DNA of 64,000 nt, from the NCBI GenBank assembly GCA_030386875.1, contig CM059564.1:69149436-69213435 (forward strand), written 5' to 3'. A model generated the notes under the pieces. It searched no databases. It was not told the origin of the DNA and worked only from the letters and a program-made list of their open reading frames with translations. The position numbers were made by a program, and so were the translations under genes. How positions within the stretch are numbered: the stretch's first letter is position 1; the number at the start of each line of letters is the position of its first letter. Shown here piece after piece: positions 11,515 to 22,058 of this stretch. The DNA comes from Morinoia aosen. Its lineage: Eukaryota; Arthropoda; Malacostraca; Amphipoda; Talitridae.

Positions 11515-11853
11515 AGTTTTAGCCTCCCTTAACCACGACAAAGATGTTCCAAGAGAGGAAAGAGGAAGGCACCATTTATTATGGAGTTGAGGGAACGCGG
11601 AATCTATGCACAAAGTGCACAGAAACAGTTAGCTAGGAAAGAAGTTCATGAAACAAGAAAAAAGTTGAAGAAGAAAGTAGTAGGTGCTGAAAAACAGGAC
11701 AGCAGTGAACCGAAAAAAGATGGTCCGTAACAAAACAAAACTCTATTTTATTACAACAAAAAAGAAGCCTACCTAACCTTTAGCTCGGGCCCTCGCATGG
11801 TTCCCCTGGGAGCGCTAATTCCCATAGATTCAATAGTTGTATCCCCCTGAGGG
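11515..11853 (+). repeat. Dispersed repeat R1, best copy
   Basis: This is the most regular member of a family with at least twelve copies or pieces in the window. In order it shows: 'cctccctaaccacaacaaag'; a purine-rich GAGAGGAAGGAGGAAGG block; 'ccatttagtatggagttgag'; 'aacgcggaatctatgcacaa'; 'catagaaacagtaagttagg'; 'agttgaagaagaaagtagta'; 'ggtgctgaaaaacaggacag'; 'tgaaccgaaaaaagatggtc'; an AC-rich tract with 'caacaaaaagaagg'; 'cctcagctcgggccctcaca'; 'ccctgggagcgctaattccc'; and a final GATACAATAGTTGTATC-like palindrome with a ctgagg tail. No open frame, tRNA-like promoter box or terminal inverted repeat is shared by the copies, so the class is open. A SINE of another origin or a Helitron-type element (3' hairpin followed by CTGA) are the candidates. 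Confidence 0.9.
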
Positions 11854-12324
11854 GTGTTCAACAATCTATCGAAACAAGGATTGATTTGCAATTCTAAAGC
11901 TTTTTACGATCTAAAACGAATGAGAAGCGAGGTTCTCCAGCAGTTGCCTGTTAGAATTCTTAAAGCGGGAGACGCAGGTCAGCTCGGAACAGCTGCGTCG
12001 CACCGCCACTCCGCCGCATCGCCCGGCACGCACCCACCAATGCTATGAGCACGGTCACGCCATAACTTTAATCCTGTGCCGCACGGCCATTGTATGATAA
12101 AAACAATGGCAATAAGAAATCATGAAAATTGTTGAAGCAAAATGAATTGAATCATGTGAAAGCATGGTTATATTAAATTGAGCAACGAAACACATTAGAA
12201 ACGAAGGAACATTGCTATTTTTCTGTGCCTGTAAAAAGTCAGATCATTCGTTCTACGATTTTGCAAGGTAAAACTGAAAGAAACTTGGAAAGGAAGTTAA
12301 ATTATTATCATAATACGTAATCAA
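11854..12324. other. Spacer between R1 copies
   Basis: Contains a G+C-rich stretch (about 11960-12050). The 64-codon frame across it is unsupported. Confidence 0.4.
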
Positions 12325-12540
12325 GTTAAAAATCCCATTACCACAACAAAGGTGATTTCAAGGGAGCGAAGATAAGAAATCATTTAGTATGGACTGTAGA
12401 AAACGGGGAATCTATACACAAGATGTGTTCCTGCCCCAAAATGCCCTACGTATAAAAAACAGCCAGTTAGGAAGGATGAGAAAGAACGGACGGAGATAAC
12501 GAAGAAGACAAACAAATGAAAAGTAAACAGGGTACGAAAT
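12325..12540 (+). repeat. Dispersed repeat R1, 5' fragment
   Basis: Carries the first ~215 bases of the family, from 'tcccattaccacaacaaagg' to 'gaacggacggagataacg'. It includes a fuller middle part ('gtgttcctgccccaaaatgc') that several other copies lack. Confidence 0.7.
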
Positions 12541-12691
12541 GTACATATCTGCTATATTTACTGTAAATATATTAAGCATCTACAGCTAAGGTAAACTAAC
12601 AGTACTCGTGAGACTGCCACTCCCAAAAGCATTAGGTAGATAAAATTTAAGTCCCATCAAGTTTAGAGTTTATGAAAAGGTGTGCTCTACA

Positions 12692-12925
12692 CAAAACCTC
12701 ATGCGCATAGATATAGTTGAAAACTAAGATTAAGAAATGTTGAAGAAAAAAGTAGTAAGTGCTGAAAAAGCAGACAGTGAATTGAAAAAAAAACGTAACA
12801 AAACAAAATCCTACTTTACGTATTTCAACAGAAGGAAGGCCTAACTAACATTCAGCTTGAGATCTCACATTTCCCTCTGACAGTCATGATTCCCATAAAT
12901 ACAATGATTGTATTCCTTTGGGTAC
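12692..12925 (+). repeat. Dispersed repeat R1, 3' fragment
   Basis: Starts at 'cctcatgcgcatagatatag' and runs to 'ataaatacaatgattgtatt' with its tail. With the preceding fragment it could be one old copy split by an insertion at 12541-12691. Confidence 0.75.
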
Positions 12926-13130
12926 AAGGCAAATCACAGTAAATCAACTTCACTGAACTCCCACTTCGCCAGAACTTGGTCCTCTGGTACAGTGTAAATG
13001 GTAGCAAAATATTTTACTACATTACTGGAGCTTTGAGTACTACACAGTAAGAATAGTTTATTCCAACCACAATACATCATCTGATACCTAGCAATTAAAC
13101 ATTACTTTTATTTTCTGTTATAATATTTTA

Positions 13131-13400
13131 GTCTGTTTAAAACTCCTTTAACAACAACACCACCTTTAAGAGAGTGAAGAGAGGAGATTATTTAGGATGG
13201 ACTAAACTTTGCTGACGCTGTGTTCCCACAGAGGATTCCCACGCACATAACCAAGTTAGGAAAAGAGAGGACGACAAGACAAGAGATAACATAGAACCCA
13301 TTAAAACTCGTTAAAATAAGCAAAGTGGGCATGAAATGAAGTCCCGAAGGCCATTATTTCCCTGAGGGGGCCAGTCTCGGTTGCATAAAATCGATAACCC
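13131..13400 (+). repeat. Dispersed repeat R1, diverged copy
   Basis: Recognisable from 'actcctttaacaacaacacc' through 'gtgttcccacagaggattcc'. It becomes hard to follow after about 13320. Confidence 0.55.
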
Positions 13401-16075
13401 TAACTAACCTAAACCTATCACCTATCTTATGCCTCCAGAGGAGAGCAATAAGGACAACTAATTGTTGACAAAGTACGTCCTTTTCTCGAATTGAAATCAC
13501 CAGAACGTATTATTCTTGTCATAGCATGTCTACTAAAGGGACCAATGCTTAAATTCTGACCGAATCCACACATCGAATATTTCGAATCACTTCCAACATT
13601 GCTATCGCAAAAAATTGATTTCGATACCAGAACCCCCTAGCACATAAATCGATTCGAGCATTTTACCACTATTTCATTCAAACACAATATTAAACATGAT
13701 TCCATTGAAGAATACGAGTACGTACCGAGAATGACAATACCAGTGTGCTTCGCCTGATTCCGAGCTTTTGAGACAATGATAAAATGCCCAAAAATAGCGC
13801 AGCACTAACCAAAGCCGACGGCATGAGCAGTGTTAGTTTTGCACCCTGCGTTGTAATTGTGCGACGCATGCGGTAGGCTTAAGACGATACCTCCACAGGC
13901 ACTTGGCTATAGGCCTAGTTAGGCGTGTGCATAGAAGGCCAACAACATACAAGGCCTACTGAGGTACGGCTGAGAAATACTGTACCTACTTGAAATACAT
14001 ACAACTACAATGCACAGAGGGCCACGGCGGAGGACTGTACAAGGTAGGCCCACAACAAAACACAAGGCCACGAGGCGACGCAAGATTCGCTGAGCGCCCG
14101 ATTATGATTGGGGAGCAGCAATAGCCGCCACCATAGCGTGCAGTGGTGCATAGTTGGCGACTTGGCGCACCGCCTGCAGTCGGTCGCTGCTTCTATAGAG
14201 GCCAGCAGCGTCGTTTCAGCTGCTTAATGAGCTTCCTTCACAGCACGCATTTTGGCAGGCACACAGCCTTGCATGCGGCACAAGTATATTGCAATACGGG
14301 GATCAGAGAAGCAGAAGCCTCCATTCAATGCCCTACCTCAACTCCATAGGCGGTCGATTCTTTAAATCCACCAAAAAAATCTCGCGTCTTTCTCTTGCAA
14401 AGATGGCAACATTTAGGATTCATGCCCCTTTTTAGTGTTCATTTCGCAACCGTCATAATGAGCAATTAAAAAATTGAGGCTACATCCATAATAATTTATA
14501 TTCAAAGAGGCACTTGATAGCAATTTCATAGAATCATAGAATCCAACCTACTAACAACATAGATGTCAAAGTTTGAGTTTCCTTTACAAGGCGACATTTA
14601 CAAGTAAGAAGCAAAAGATAAAATTAATCAATATAAAATGCATCGCTTTATAAACGCCCATTTCAAAAACAGCCCCCAAAAAGCTGGCCAAGACGCCGTA
14701 GCGGGAGAACTAGAGATGACACAGGACTAGGAGTTGGTGAGAGGAGCTGTTAGAGAGCGGCCGATGAGAGCTGCAACCGAGCTCTTATTGATCGACACTG
14801 CACACAATAACATCGCACGCAGCAGATCCACTGTTATATCACGCTTTGCACTCACCTACGACATAAATGTATATAGATCACCAGCAAATAACTGCAGGAC
14901 TCAGAAAAATGAATCACCGAGGATCGATCATAATGAACCACCTGACAAACCGAAGAGCAGCTTCTGAAGTTGACGAACACAATGAAAGAAGGTAGACGTT
15001 TAACGATTCCAACTGCACCGATAAAATGCTTGCTTAGAGACGGTGCACAAGCAAGGTATAAATACTTGCTAGACACTAAGATCAATTTACCTTTTTTTAG
15101 ATTCTCAATCCGAAGGTAATTGTGAGGAAGCGTCGATGGTTACGGCCTACACCCTTTATGACGGGGACGACTATTGCGCGCACCCCTACTCGCGCACAGT
15201 TGAACGAATACTGCCCGTGGCTACCATGATACTGCCACTTAGCTCAGCTGTTTCGCCGAGTCGCGGTTTCGAGGTCTCTGCCACAGCCGTGAAATACTGT
15301 ATACACTAACACTTTTTGCCTAGTTCGGGAGCGCTGCGATGATACCAGTTATTCAAATAATATTAGTTATATACTATTTCCTATATAGGTGTATTTTCCT
15401 CTCGGAAACCTTTTAATATGAATAGAACACTGAACCGTCGATCGAAGCGAGTAAATCCTGTACCTCACCGAAAACATTTGACAAATAATTCCTCTCTTTT
15501 TTCTATTTAATATTTAAATAGTTCAACTGATTATCAGAGAAACTTATTTGTAAGAAATTATTTCTACATGCTTTACGGGAAATTTCTACACTTTCTACCT
15601 CCAATTTAAATTTAAAATATCTTAAAACTTAAATTTTTCCTATCCTCTCGAAAAATATTTTTTACATTCCTAGTTTCTCTTATCTGGAATATTTTTTTTT
15701 ACTCTAGATGTATAATGGATAAGAATTTAACTGGTGTACTCTCGTTGTCAAAATTGACGGAATTATTTATGACGCTAGAGCCATTATTCCTAAAATAGAA
15801 ACTGATTTCAAATGAAATGCTCGAGTGCGTGTCTCGTCTCACTTCGATTCCTTCATTGGACTCATTTTAGTATAAATTTGCACCAATGGCAATTAAATAG
15901 AACCCACAAGTGAAAGTTTGCGGCAATAATGTCGAGTTCAGTCACGACTGAGAACGGAGAGACAAACCAGTCAAAAACTGTGTGTTATACGAGTATCAAC
16001 AGTCTACAAAAAATTAATCCCCTGATTTTAAACATTGATGAGATATATATCTTTGAAGCCGTACCACAGTTTGAT
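13401..16075. other. Intergenic, G+C-richer block with a TATA-like site
   Basis: The part from about 13740 to 15330 is richer in G and C and in CpG than its surroundings. It holds only unsupported frames (14143-14349, 14734-14967). A TATAAATA string lies at 15057-15064. Together this could mark a promoter region of an unseen gene, but no downstream exon was found. 15340-16075 is AT-rich and unrecognised. Confidence 0.3.
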
Positions 16076-16076
16076 T

Positions 16077-16207
16077 CAAAAAGATCATGTATGATCTGAT
16101 TTAAAACTAAGGGTTGCGATGCACTTTTCGGCGTGCGTCCGCCACTATCAAACATTTTGTTATATGTGTAGCTGTCGCTCGTTCGATTTTATCTTTTTCA
16201 TCGCTGG
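16077..16207 (-). repeat. Penelope pseudo-LTR fragment, inverted relative to 17572-17697
   Basis: It reads as the reverse complement of 17572-17697 over about 125 bases, sharing 'gtctgatttaaaa', 'aagggttgcga' and 'gcacgccgaaa' blocks with substitutions. It bounds the left side of the reverse transcriptase relic. Confidence 0.75.
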
Positions 16208-16214
16208 CTGCCTA

Positions 16215-16760
16215 TACCGGGTGTCCCACAAAAATGTCCCCGACTTTTTCATTGATTATATATCCGCTCTAAATTAACATATTTGAATTGTCATAAATAA
16301 TTCTTCGACAACGAATTGAAGAAGTGCTTCAAGAACTGAAAGAAAACGGTAGAATAATCCGTAAAACCCTTCGTTCAATGGCCGCCATAAGTAATACGTG
16401 CCTGGAGAGTTGTGGAGGGTATGTCGAAGGATACTAAATAACTTTATTCATTTAAACATTATTTAAGGTAATGATTAGTTAATCTTTTTAATTTTGTTTG
16501 TTCGTTTTTTTGGAAAGTACAAAATAAGGAAGAATATGAATATTGTTTAATTTTTTTTCCTATGAACAGTTAGTTTTTCTACCCCATTCAGTAAATCGAT
16601 CATTGTAAAGTGGTTATTCAACCGATTTTCAAAAACTTAAATTATTCGAAAAGGAAACAAAATTTACTACATTATATTTAAAAAAAATTCAAATATTTTA
16701 ATTTGAAGAGGAGATATAATCAATTAAAAAGTCGGGGACATTTTTGTGGGACACCCGGTA
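16215..16760 (+). mobile_element. Mariner-like deletion derivative with ~75-bp terminal inverted repeats
   Basis: The left end CCGGGTGTCCCACAAAAATG (from 16217) is matched by the reverse complement at the right end (to 16758), and the match continues for about 75 bases with few differences. TA/TATA lies on both sides, as expected for Tc1/mariner target choice. The plus strand at about 16300-16440 still encodes the C-terminal tail of a DUF4817-group transposase: LRQRIEEVLQELKEN, a short spacer, then CLESCGGYVEGY before a stop. The catalytic part is gone. The element sits inside a Penelope relic, so it is younger than that insertion. Confidence 0.85.
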
Positions 16761-16785
16761 TATATGAATACATATATATTTATAT

Positions 16786-17470
16786 ATGTATATAGACTAT
16801 GTAGACATAATTGACAATATTTGCTTAATGGTACACAAAGACCCCCAGACTGCTCCACCAATTGAGTCCAGCTTACTCAAGAAACTTTTTATAGCACGTA
16901 CGACCGAATGCCCGTTTTTACTCGTAGACGGCTCGCTGTACTTACAAAAAGATGGGGTTAGCATGGGGGAGTCCATTAGGGATAACAAAAGCCAATTTTT
17001 ATAAGACAGCCCTCGAAAATAAAATCCTGAAAAATTCGACAGACGTAAAACCTCATTGTGTTCTGCCGTTATGTTGACGATTGCTTTTTATTTACTGACG
17101 ATATTGAATCATTTACAAATTTAACGACAGATTTAAAACAAATTCTGTTTTAAAATTTACGTCTGAGCTTGGCGTTCAGAATAAAATCAACTTTCTTGAC
17201 GTCCACATAGAAGCTAATGGCAGTAAATACGAAACGTCTGTTTATCAAAAACCAACAAACGCCTGCAGTTACTTGCACGCAAAAAGTGAAACACCGCAAC
17301 GGTATAAAGACGCCACAGTTAGAGCACTCATCCACCGGACTTACAAGATATCTTCTTCTTGGCAGTTTTTCACTCAAGCATTATGAAACTGAAGCAAGCA
17401 TTCATCAACAACGGCTACTCCAAAACTTTGTTCGACAATATCCTTTATAACTATTATCAAAAAATGAACA
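16786..17470 (+). mobile_element. Penelope-like reverse transcriptase relic
   Basis: Broken frames in order give the fingers/palm region of a Penelope-like reverse transcriptase. First, ECPFLLVDGSLYLQKDGVSM with the conserved QKDGVxMG (about 16910-16970). Then, in another frame, RYVDDCFLFTDDIESF, with the catalytic YVDD at 17070-17081. Then KINFLDVHIEANGSKYETSV with the conserved NFLDV, and SVYQKPTNACSYLHAKSE in the same line. At least three frameshifts and stops make it non-functional. The N-terminal region and the GIY-YIG nuclease are missing. Inverted pseudo-LTR pieces flank it, and a mariner-like element is inserted upstream. Confidence 0.88.
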
Positions 17471-17571
17471 GAACCTCGTAGAATAAACCAAATAAAACTA
17501 GCCACACGGCTGCATGGTAGCAATCTACCATGGTATGCCATCTACCATGATGGTAGCACGGCAGCCAGCAA

Positions 17572-17697
17572 TGAAAAGGAAAACATCGAGAAAGCGACAG
17601 CTGCACCTGCAAAATAATGTTTTATAATGGCAGATGCACGCCGAAACGCGCGTCGCAACCCTTGATTTAAAATCAGACTATTTATGATCTTTCTGAA
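17572..17697 (+). repeat. Penelope pseudo-LTR fragment with GAAACGCGCGTC
   Basis: Partner of 16077-16207 in opposite orientation. It contains GAAACGCGCGTC (17643-17654), the kind of short stem III plus GTC cleavage triplet seen in Penelope-associated hammerhead ribozymes. The expected CTGATGA is mutated (CAGATGC). A cluster of GGTAG/CTACC inverted repeats lies just upstream at about 17515-17565. Confidence 0.65.
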
Positions 17698-17773
17698 ATT
17701 TTAGAGCCCGAGACTATTATTACTTTTAGAAAAATATAGAAACTGAATAAAAAACTACACCTTTTTCACTTCA

Positions 17774-17978
17774 GATTAATCTAAGTCAAGTTCAATTTAA
17801 TCCAAGTCAAGTTCAATTTAATCCAAGTCAAGTTCAAATTAATAAAAGTCAATTTCAAATTAATCCAAGTCAAGTTCAAATTAATCCAAGTCAAGTTCAA
17901 ATTAATCAAAGTCAAGTTCAAATTGATCAAAGTCAAGTTCAAATTAATCCGAATCAAGGCCAAATTAATCCTACCCTC
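17774..17978. repeat. 21-bp tandem repeat, left arm
   Basis: About ten units of the type 'aattaatccaagtcaagttca', with one or two changes per unit. Divergence is highest toward the inner side. Confidence 0.92.
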
Positions 17979-18956
17979 AGTTGAGTTATAAAATGACCTA
18001 ATAATTTTTTTAATTTGAGTTTTTTTTGTGTTACATATGTATCTATTGGATGTGATGAGCAAGACAGGTTTCGAGGATTTATTCACACTCATAGATATTT
18101 ATATACGTGAAATTCCACTTTATCACATTTATGAAATCATATACATGCAATTACAAAAGGTTATCATTGAACAATGTGTAGATTTAATCTTTAAAAGAAA
18201 TATACAAATGCGATTCACTGAGTACTAATGTACGATACCGTTTGATTATCATTTATACTTGTACAATACTACCCAGATACATTCCTGCATTTGCAATATA
18301 AATGTTACTATCCATTCTAATTCCGTGTTAGTCAATGTGAAAAAATGTTTGATCCACTTACAATACACAATAATAATACAAAAAACAATGTTTCTAACTT
18401 AATACTGATTTTATTTGTGCGTGTTCACAATTCAATATATAATACTTTCAAGACTTAAATATTCATAAAATGATTATTATAAAAGTTATTGAACTCTTAA
18501 AAGTATTATGTATTGAATTGTAAACACACATAAATAACATCAGTAGTGAATTAGAAACATTGTTTCTTGTATTATTATTGTATATTGTAAGTGGATCCAA
18601 CATTTTTTCACATTGACAAACACGTAATTAGAATGGATGGCAACATTTTTATTGCTAATGCAGGAATGTATATGGGTAGTAGTGTACAAATATAAATTGT
18701 AATTAAACGGAATCGTACATTAGTACTCAGTGAGTCGCACTTTTATATTTCTTTTAAAGATTAAATCTACAATGATAATGTTTTGTAGTTGCATGTATAT
18801 GATTTCATATATGTGGTAAAGTGGAATTTCACGTATATAAATATCTGAGTGTTAATAAATTCTCGAAACCAGTTTTGCTCATCACATCCAATACATATTA
18901 AACACAAAAAACTCAAATTAACAAATTATTATGTCATTTTTTAACTCAACTGAGGG

Positions 18957-19180
18957 TTGAATTAATTTGAACTTGAATTTGATTAATTTAAACTTGACTC
19001 GGATCAATTTGAACTTGACTTGGATTAATTTGAACTTGACTTGGATTAAATTGAACTTGACTTGGATTAATTTGAACTTGACTTGGATTAATTTGAACTT
19101 GACTTGGATTAATTTGAACTTGACTCGGATTAATTTCAACTTGACTTGGATTAAATTGAACTTGACTCAGATTAATTTGA
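18957..19180. repeat. 21-bp tandem repeat, right arm
   Basis: About ten units complementary to the left-arm array ('tgaacttgacttggattaat'). The central units are nearly identical. Confidence 0.92.
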
Positions 19181-19199
19181 AGTGAAAAAGGTGTAGTTT

Positions 19200-20619
19200 A
19201 AATGCAAATCCTGAAAATATTCTCTCATTTCAAGATACTATTTGAAAATATCTCTGAATTCTTTAAGAATGAAGATGACATGTTCCTGCAGCGAAACTTT
19301 GCGCAATGTCCGTTTGAAATTGTTTTTGTATTAATGATTAATGATAGCATAGTAATCTTAACAAGCTGCGATTTTCAACGATAGCGTTAAACGATCCTGA
19401 ATAGTTTTGCTGCGTTTATAATTAAAAAAAATTAAAAGCTTTCAACCTCCAAAAACTGAGGGATGTGTGTATGTCTACGGAGAAAAAGAGACAGAATGTC
19501 ACTGATGAACGATTGTTTAGTGCGACTTGTCTTTAACCTTGGAACTTAGCAAGTATTCACTAGCCCTGCCTGAGCTTCGGACAACTGCATGTCTGTGCTT
19601 TCAGTAACGGTGTTCTAATCCCTTCCTCCATACGGAAGAGAAGCAATTCAATCTTCATTAATTTAAATTTCAAATAATTTCACGTGGTATCCACGAAAAT
19701 GAAATAAAGCAAAGTAAATAGGAGAACCTAAATTTTACTACGTTATCGTTTTCGTAGTTCCAAAAAAAAATTTCAACGTATTTTGCTGCAATGTCCATTA
19801 GGATAAATTTTCACTGTTCCCTTTGCTACATTTTACTGTTCCTACTAGCTGTAGTTAAGTTATGCAACGCTCGAAAGCCCTAGTGATTAATTTAAAAAGT
19901 CTGAAGTGGTATGTTTTTTCTTGATCTTATTTTGATGCTTTTTGTTGATATACGTTTCCCGAAACAGCAATCCATTCGAGAACTCATTGTGAACCGATAC
20001 GGGAATAGTAAGTTGCACTTAGTTATATAGAGATTTTGTGAGAGGAGATTTTAATTACCAAAAATGCTCTAGTTACTTTGACTCTCTGCAAGCTTGAACG
20101 TCAATAGTTTACCTCCGAAGTTCTTCCAATTTGAACTCAGTACCTTCTCCTATTGAATCACCATGAAAAACATCAGAAGTTACAGAATAAAGTTCTGGAC
20201 ACTGAGATTTATAAGATAAGGCTACTGCTTGCCAATGGTCGGTCAAAACAGATTGGGTTGCTGGAAGATCTCCTGAAGAAAACGTCTTGACTGGATCACT
20301 TGATCGCTTAGCATAGTGGTTTCCAAACGACTGTCTGTGGGCCAAATCCGGCCAGCTAGGGTGATCTATCCGACACGCGACAGTACACCATAGAAATTGA
20401 ACTTGCGAATTTTACAAACGTATGCTCGCTCAGGGCGTGTACTCGGCGACTATTCGAGAAATTATAGAAAACGGCTGAAAAATTAGAACGTTTTTGGAAT
20501 TGGAACTTACTGAAGTAATCAGTGTGGCCTAATGCTGGAAAGTTATGTAGTAGAGACCCCTGGCTCAGCATCTTACATAAAGTGAATCAACAAAAGTAAG
20601 AAGGAACATTGCTGCTCAG
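19200..20619. other. Intergenic, unrecognised
   Basis: The frames at 20109-20345 and 20356-20571 (minus) match no family I recognise. Around 20310-20360 the string 'gtggtttccaaacgactg' followed by 'gggccaaatccggcca' resembles the ends of hAT-type MITEs, but no partner end was found. Confidence 0.35.
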
Positions 20620-21372
20620 CGCATTCTGGGATATTGTTTAGATTAGTGCTCTCACGCAAATTCGACTACCTCCAATTTAAAGAGGTTACCTTTAACCTTT
20701 ATTCTCGTGTTTTGTTGGTAGAAAAGAGCAAAGCCCTCTCATTGAGCGAGGAATTCAGTTTCGAACCTTATAAATTAAAATACTGCCCAAACTTTTTACC
20801 TTTTGAACGCTACTTTGTATCTATCTACTGAAAGCATGCAACAGTTGGAGTTTATACGCTGATTTTTTTACGTGCTGCTTTGAAACCGATCACTTTCGCT
20901 TCATATCATTCTTTATCAGCAAACTTGTTTCTTCGTTACAATAGATCACTTCAAACTTTGAAAAATTTATCGTCGTATAAAGATTTAGACGTGATTAGAC
21001 TGGAAAAGGGCAGTAGTGGAGTTTTTAAATAGACAAACTTATGTTGACTTGATGATGCTAATTTTACCAGGTGAATGAAAATTTGTTTAATGCGACTTTG
21101 ACTGGATTGAAATGCGCTTTAGAAGGTCTATTCAAAAGCGAGAAGCTGAATGAGCATACGGAAAAAGAACGAAAAACAAATGGAAACGAACCCTGTGTTA
21201 TGTACGGGTTACCTAAGTTTTTAGGAACCTTGTTCCACTCAGACCAATTTTGTGAACTGTTGGCACGTATATGTATGAATTATAATATCAAAGCACTCAG
21301 CATGTAGTTAATGCGTATTTACTCAAATACTCTCTTACGCAAATGAAACGGGAAACTTAACAAAGTAATTAC

Positions 21373-21440
21373 TTTGCGGCCAGGTTCGATGTAACGTCAT
21401 CATTTGTTTGCGGCCAGGTTCGATGTAACGTCATCATTTG
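21373..21440. repeat. Perfect 34-bp tandem duplication
   Basis: TTTGCGGCCAGGTTCGATGT and the following 14 bases occur twice in direct succession (21373-21406 and 21407-21440) without a mismatch, inside old transposon debris. Confidence 0.97.
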
Positions 21441-21776
21441 TTATTATACCTATGCCTAAAACTGCCAATGAGATTTTTCAAAACTATTGTTGATGAATCC
21501 GACTTATACTGGGGTCAACAAAACTCGGTTCAAGACGTTATCAGAACTTTATACCAGGGATGACGTTCTTATTTTCTACGGCCGAATGTACAGTAAGGTT
21601 GCTAAAAGTGTAAACCTTTTAACTTCCAATAACTTTATAAATATATGAAATAGGAAACTATAACATAGAACACCAGGAAGCACGGAATTTGAAATTTTCT
21701 TAAATACCTTGTATACGCCTCCAAATAAGCATAAACATCAAGGGGGCAGAAGAGAAGATTATTGTAATCAGCAAAC

Positions 21777-22058
21777 ATGGCACAAATGACTCTTCAACAA
21801 CGCATGTTCGTCATCGTAGAAATGACAAAAATTGGATTTATCGTCGGGTCTCAGAGGAAATTCTTCGATTGCCGATTCAAACCTAACAAAATAACGATTC
21901 AGAGGAACTTCCAGACGCGACAATCCCAGTTTATTCTAAGAAACATTAATAAAGAAAGATCCGGAAGAAAAGTTTCTGGACGCACAGAGGAAAATGTTGA
22001 AAGACTGAGAACTCTAATCCCAGATGAAAATGCAAATTCGACTAAAAAATTAGCATAA
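21777..22058 (+). pseudogene. DUF4817-type transposase N-terminal fragment
   Basis: This 93-codon frame begins MAQMTLQQRMFVIVEMTKIG, the helix-turn-helix start common in arthropod DUF4817/mariner-group transposases. The next segments also fit: FKPNKITIQRNFQTRQSQF in the position of the NKSTIQR segment, then RSGRKVSGRTEENVERLR, the usual GRPR-like linker. These domains bind the transposon ends. The frame stops where the linker ends, and no catalytic DDE/D part follows. It is therefore a truncated copy that landed inside the Penelope relic. Confidence 0.85.

Larger units (their letters stand above)
17752..19199. mobile_element. Foldback-type element: 1.45-kb inverted repeat with tandem repeats in both arms
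   Basis: The outer ends AAACTACACCTTTTTCACTT and its reverse complement (19180-19199) delimit two ~720-bp arms that meet near 18475 with almost no spacer. Each arm is built of the same parts: an outer ~30-bp end, about ten 21-bp tandem units (left 17774-17978, right 18957-19180), then ~490 bp of unique sequence. The arms differ by point changes and small indels. There is no transposase frame; the open frames through the tandem part only reflect a unit length divisible by three (a seven-residue INLNLTW-type repeat). Long inverted repeats made of short direct repeats define foldback (FB) elements in Drosophila. I infer the same architecture here, not common ancestry. Confidence 0.85.

Noticed and set aside
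13395-13430. Telomere-like 'taaccctaactaacctaaac' string
   Set aside because: Only a few irregular CCTAA-type units, no array; likely chance next to a repeat fragment.
17781-19185. ORFs with INLNLTW- or LIQVKFK-type repeats
   Set aside because: They are translations of the 21-bp tandem repeats, open in several frames only because the unit is divisible by three.
20310-20360. hAT-like end 'gggccaaatccggcca'
   Set aside because: No second terminal repeat or 8-bp duplication was found nearby.
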